In this document: piece after piece, positions 5,424 to 7,694 of the stretch
How the letters are laid out: each line of letters begins with the position of its first letter
Position numbering within the stretch: position 1 is the stretch's first letter
From: Actinomycetes bacterium
GTDB taxonomy: Bacteria > Actinomycetota > Acidimicrobiia > Acidimicrobiales > Microtrichaceae
NCBI GenBank assembly: GCA_023450775.1
Contig: JAEXGP010000204.1
Location: forward strand, 1-7,694
Reading direction: 5' to 3'
Length of the DNA: 7,694 bases
Notes under the pieces: model-generated
Told to the model about the DNA's origin: nothing
The model's input: only the letters and a program-made list of their open reading frames with translations
Database searches by the model: none
Made by a program: the position numbers and the translations under genes

Positions 5424-5427
5424 ACCA

Positions 5428-6306
5428 GTGAGTTCACGCAGAACGTTGATCCTCATCGGAGCGGTGGTCATCGGGGCGCTGGCCGCCTTCCTGACCCTGA
5501 GCTACGTGCGAGGGGTGGAGAACCGCTCGGACGAGGCGGCACAGATGGTGGAGGTCGTCGTGGCCGCCGGTCCCATCGCCAAGGGCTCCACGAGTGACGC
5601 CGCCATCGAGGCGCAGCAGCTCGTGCTCGAGAAGCGCCGCCAGGACGAGCTGCCGGCCAACCCGGTCCGCCGCTTCGCCGACATCCAGGGCCAGGTGGCC
5701 GCGGTCGACCTGGGCGGTGGCGAGGTCATCACCGCCTCCATGTTCGTCCCGGCGACGGCGCTGAACGGCTCCAAGTCGGCCAGCCTGGACAAGGGCAACG
5801 TCGCCGTGACGATCACGGTCGACGAGGCCGCCGGCGTCGCCGGTCTGGTCCAGCCCGGCGACAACATCAACATCCTCGCCAACTACTGCTCGGTCACCAC
5901 CGGTGCCGCGGCCGGCGGCGAGGGCGACAGCTGTGCCCTCCAGCGGGTCGGCGCCACGGGCAGTGGCGACGTCAAGCTCGGCACCCCGTCGAGCTACCTG
6001 TTCCAGGGCGTCAAGGTGCTGGCCGTCGGCCAGTCCCTCGGCCAGCCGGTCGCCGCGGCCCCTGCCGCCGACGGCGCCGAGGCCACCGCGACCACCGCGC
6101 CGCCGGTCGCCTCGCCGCTGATCACCGTGCAGCTGCCGCCCGACCAGGCCCAGCTCCTGATCTCGGTCCGGGACGCCAGCCTCTACCTGACCCTCAACCG
6201 GCCGGACTACCAGCCGGTGCCGGTGCCCTTCACCGACTCGCTGCCGGCCCTGCCCGGTGAGCTCGGCGTCTCGCCCTACGCGGCGCAGGGGGCGACCGGA
6301 CAGTGA
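5428..6306 (+). CDS. cpaB: Flp/Tad pilus assembly protein CpaB (RcpC)
   Basis: This 292-residue protein is the CpaB/RcpC component of the Tad (Flp) pilus machine. It has a basic start, then one hydrophobic membrane segment (about 6-26, LILIGAVVIGALAAFLTL), so most of it lies outside the membrane. A SAF domain follows at about 40-105 (VEVVVAAGPIAKGS with GGGEVITASMF). The RcpC/CpaB domain is at about 118-262, with the typical ITVDEAAGVAGLVQPGDNIN stretch and the later LITVQLPPDQAQLLI and ASLYLTLNRP segments. Between these is a variable Ala/Gly/Thr-rich part with two cysteines (C154, C169) that might form a disulfide. In Gram-negatives CpaB works with the secretin; in actinobacteria, which lack that secretin, its exact job is unclear. 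The GTG start at 5428 has a good ribosome binding site, and the stop overlaps the cpaE start, so the two are co-translated. Confidence 0.9.
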   Translation: MSSRRTLILIGAVVIGALAAFLTLSYVRGVENRSDEAAQMVEVVVAAGPIAKGSTSDAAIEAQQLVLEKRRQDELPANPVRRFADIQGQVAAVDLGGGEVITASMFVPATALNGSKSASLDKGNVAVTITVDEAAGVAGLVQPGDNINILANYCSVTTGAAAGGEGDSCALQRVGATGSGDVKLGTPSSYLFQGVKVLAVGQSLGQPVAAAPAADGAEATATTAPPVASPLITVQLPPDQAQLLISVRDASLYLTLNRPDYQPVPVPFTDSLPALPGELGVSPYAAQGATGQ

Positions 6307-7529
6307 CGGACTTCGCCGTGACCTCCGAGGCACCGCAACCGACGATCCGGGTGTCGGTCGCCGTCGTCGAGTCCCACGTCCCGACGCGCGAGCGCATCAT
6401 GGGACTGCTGGGCGACGGCGTCACGCCCTTCAGCACCGTCGAGGAGCTGGCGGCTCGCCTCACCGGCGCCGTGCCGGTCGTGGCCGTGCTCGGCCCGTCG
6501 TGCAGCGACGAGGCCACGCTGGCCGTCAGCGAGCGCGTCCAGCGGGAGTACCCGCTGATGGCCACCATCCTGGTGGTCGACGAGCTCAGCACCCATCTGC
6601 TCCAGACCGCGCTGCGGGCCGGGGTCCGTGACGTGCTCGCCCTCACCGGCGAGTCCGGTGCGCTGGCCCAGGCGGTGCAGCGGGTCGCCATCTCGCTCGA
6701 CCAGGCGCCCCGCAGCGCCGTCCTGCCGGCGCCGGCGACGCCGGTGCCCGAGGACGCCGAGCCGCTGCCGTCGGTCGACGGCCAGGTCATCACCGTGTTC
6801 TCCACCAAGGGCGGCGCCGGCAAGTCGATGCTGTCGACCTCGCTCGCCGTCGAGCTGGCCCGTCGGTCGGACCAGCCCGTCTGCCTGGTGGACGCGGACC
6901 TGCAGTTCGGCGACGTCGCCGTCATGCTCAAGCTCACGCCGCACCACACGATCGTGGACGCGGTGTCGGTGCTCGACCGCATGGACCCGCCGCTGCTCGA
7001 GAGCCTGCTGGTCACCCACGAGCCGTCCGGCCTCCGGGTGATGCCGGCGCCGCTCGAGCCCGCGTTCGCCGACCAGGTCGGTGCCACCGAGATGGTGTCG
7101 ATCGTCGAGATGCTGCGCTCGTTCTGCGGTTACGTCGTGGTCGACACGCCCGCCTACTTCAACGACGTGGTGCTCGGTCTGGTCGAGGCGTCAGACCGGG
7201 TGCTGCTCGTGGCCGGCATGGACATCCCGAACATCAAGAACGTGAAGATCGGGCTGCAGACGCTGCGCCTGCTCAACACGCCGATGGAGAAGCTGCTGCT
7301 GGTGCTCAACCGGGCCAACAGCAAGGTGAAGCTCGACGTCGGCGAGGTGGAGCGCACGCTCCAGGTCAAGGCCGACGTCCTGATCCCGTCCGACATCTGC
7401 GTGCCGCAGGCCGTGAACAAGGGCGAGCCGGTGGTCATGCACGCCCCCAAGTCGGGCGTCAGCCGGGCGATCCAGCAGCTCGCCGACCAGTTCATCCCGG
7501 CCGACGTGGCCGCACGCCGCCGCCGCTGA
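6303..7529 (+). CDS. cpaE: Flp/Tad pilus localisation ATPase CpaE (TadZ)
   Basis: This 408-residue protein is a ParA/MinD-like ATPase of the CpaE/TadZ family, which places the Tad pilus machine in the cell. Residues about 15-130 form an atypical receiver-like domain (VSVAVVESH, AVLGPS, ATILVVDEL, ALRAGVRDVLAL) without the usual phospho-accepting aspartate. An Ala/Pro/Glu linker (about 139-158) follows. The ATPase domain has a deviant Walker A KGGAGKS (169-175) with the signature first lysine, the CLVDADLQFGDVAVML stretch (194-209), and a Walker B-like strand VVVDTPAYFNDVV (278-290). NRANSKVKLDVGEVER and the region ending VVMHAPKSGVSRAI are also typical of the family. It starts with GTG overlapping the cpaB TGA (GTGA, 6303-6306), preceded by AGGGGG at 6287-6292, so translation is probably coupled. 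The C-terminus ends in a run of arginines. Identification is firm from domain order and operon context. Confidence 0.92.
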   Translation: MTDFAVTSEAPQPTIRVSVAVVESHVPTRERIMGLLGDGVTPFSTVEELAARLTGAVPVVAVLGPSCSDEATLAVSERVQREYPLMATILVVDELSTHLLQTALRAGVRDVLALTGESGALAQAVQRVAISLDQAPRSAVLPAPATPVPEDAEPLPSVDGQVITVFSTKGGAGKSMLSTSLAVELARRSDQPVCLVDADLQFGDVAVMLKLTPHHTIVDAVSVLDRMDPPLLESLLVTHEPSGLRVMPAPLEPAFADQVGATEMVSIVEMLRSFCGYVVVDTPAYFNDVVLGLVEASDRVLLVAGMDIPNIKNVKIGLQTLRLLNTPMEKLLLVLNRANSKVKLDVGEVERTLQVKADVLIPSDICVPQAVNKGEPVVMHAPKSGVSRAIQQLADQFIPADVAARRRR

Positions 7530-7560
7530 CCCCGGCACGGCAGCACCAGCACAGCGAAAG

Positions 7561-7566
7561 AGGGAG
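7561..7566 (+). promoter_or_regulatory. Ribosome binding site of the probable cpaF gene
   Basis: AGGGAG, within a longer purine run starting GAAAG at 7556, lies 6 bases before the GTG at 7573. It fixes that start although only 40 codons of the gene are in the window. Confidence 0.7.
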
Positions 7567-7572
7567 TCCACG

Positions 7573-7694
7573 GTGTCCCTGTACCAGCGGATCAACGAGC
7601 AGCAGGGCGGTCAGCCGAACCAGCCCAAGCAGCCGGGCCAGCCCGGCCAGCCGGCCGCGGGTCAGTCCGGCGGCGCAGGCGCGCCCGGCGGGCC
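7573..7694 (+). CDS. cpaF: Probable CpaF/TadA pilus assembly ATPase, N-terminus only (3' end outside window)
   Basis: Only the first 40 codons are visible. The protein begins MSLYQRINEQQ, a beginning I associate with actinobacterial CpaF/TadA secretion ATPases, and then turns into a low-complexity Gln/Pro/Gly stretch with QP-x repeats (about residues 13-27). The catalytic ATPase core would lie beyond the window. In Tad operons cpaF usually follows cpaE, which is the main argument. It starts 43 bp after the cpaE stop with a strong ribosome binding site. Any other operon member that begins with a Gln-rich tail cannot be ruled out from so short a piece. Confidence 0.6.
   Translation, partial: MSLYQRINEQQGGQPNQPKQPGQPGQPAAGQSGGAGAPGG

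Noticed and set aside
5281..5427. c-di-GMP (GEMM) riboswitch before the pilus operon
   Set aside because: The conserved GEMM segments as I remember them are absent, so only a generic structured leader is reported.
4416..5597. Plus-strand open frame across the end of rpsA into cpaB
   Set aside because: Ser/Arg/Thr-rich shadow of rpsA and cpaB, with no domain and no start signal.
5434..6333. Minus-strand open frame opposite cpaB
   Set aside because: It is antisense to an identified gene, rich in Arg/Gly/Asp, and shows no domain.
1..7694. CRISPR array, tRNA, rRNA or insertion sequence
   Set aside because: No regularly spaced repeats, no tRNA-like cloverleaf, no rRNA sequence and no transposase were recognised.

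Overview
The window is very GC-rich, its gene content and order are actinobacterial, and every gene reads on the + strand. The best guess is a high-GC actinomycete; Acidimicrobiia is possible but cannot be proved from sequence alone. Three points support this: (i) a DNA polymerase I whose finger motif carries the tyrosine found in mycobacterial PolA and whose proofreading site is degenerate; (ii) a four-repeat ribosomal protein S1, downstream of polA as in Mycobacterium (the two are direct neighbours there); (iii) genes without Shine-Dalgarno sequences that look leaderless.

Layout. Positions 1-1659 hold the 3' part of polA, cut by the window start. Positions 1660-3742 interrupt the polA-rpsA pair with two accessory genes. 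The first (1768-2715) is a solitary protein with an AbiEi-like winged-helix N-terminus and a DUF559/Vsr-like nuclease-fold C-terminus. The second (2823-3614) is a class I SAM-dependent methyltransferase. The AbiEi-like gene is bracketed by an imperfect 35-bp direct repeat, and the downstream copy forms the left arm and loop of a 12-bp-stem hairpin over its stop codon. Both genes share a CAYGAT-N6-ATG start context. Positions 3743-5083 hold rpsA, preceded by a TAGGGT -10 box and a leader hairpin. It is followed by a short tandem repeat that includes its stop codon and by a strong 13-bp hairpin terminator.

Positions 5084-5427 contain no gene but much signal: the tandem repeat and terminator, then a possible sigma-28/WhiG-type promoter and a leader that can fold into several helices. 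From 5428 a Tad/Flp pilus operon begins: cpaB/rcpC (outer assembly component with SAF domain), cpaE/tadZ (ParA-like localisation ATPase, overlapping cpaB by 4 bp), and the first 40 codons of a probable cpaF/tadA assembly ATPase running off the window end. In known Tad systems the CpaE/TadZ protein localises the machine, CpaF powers pilin polymerisation, and CpaB belongs to the cell-envelope part.

No clearly new multi-gene system is visible. The most interesting unexplained items are the control region of the pilus operon (5314-5427) and the repeat-flanked AbiEi-like gene inserted between polA and rpsA.
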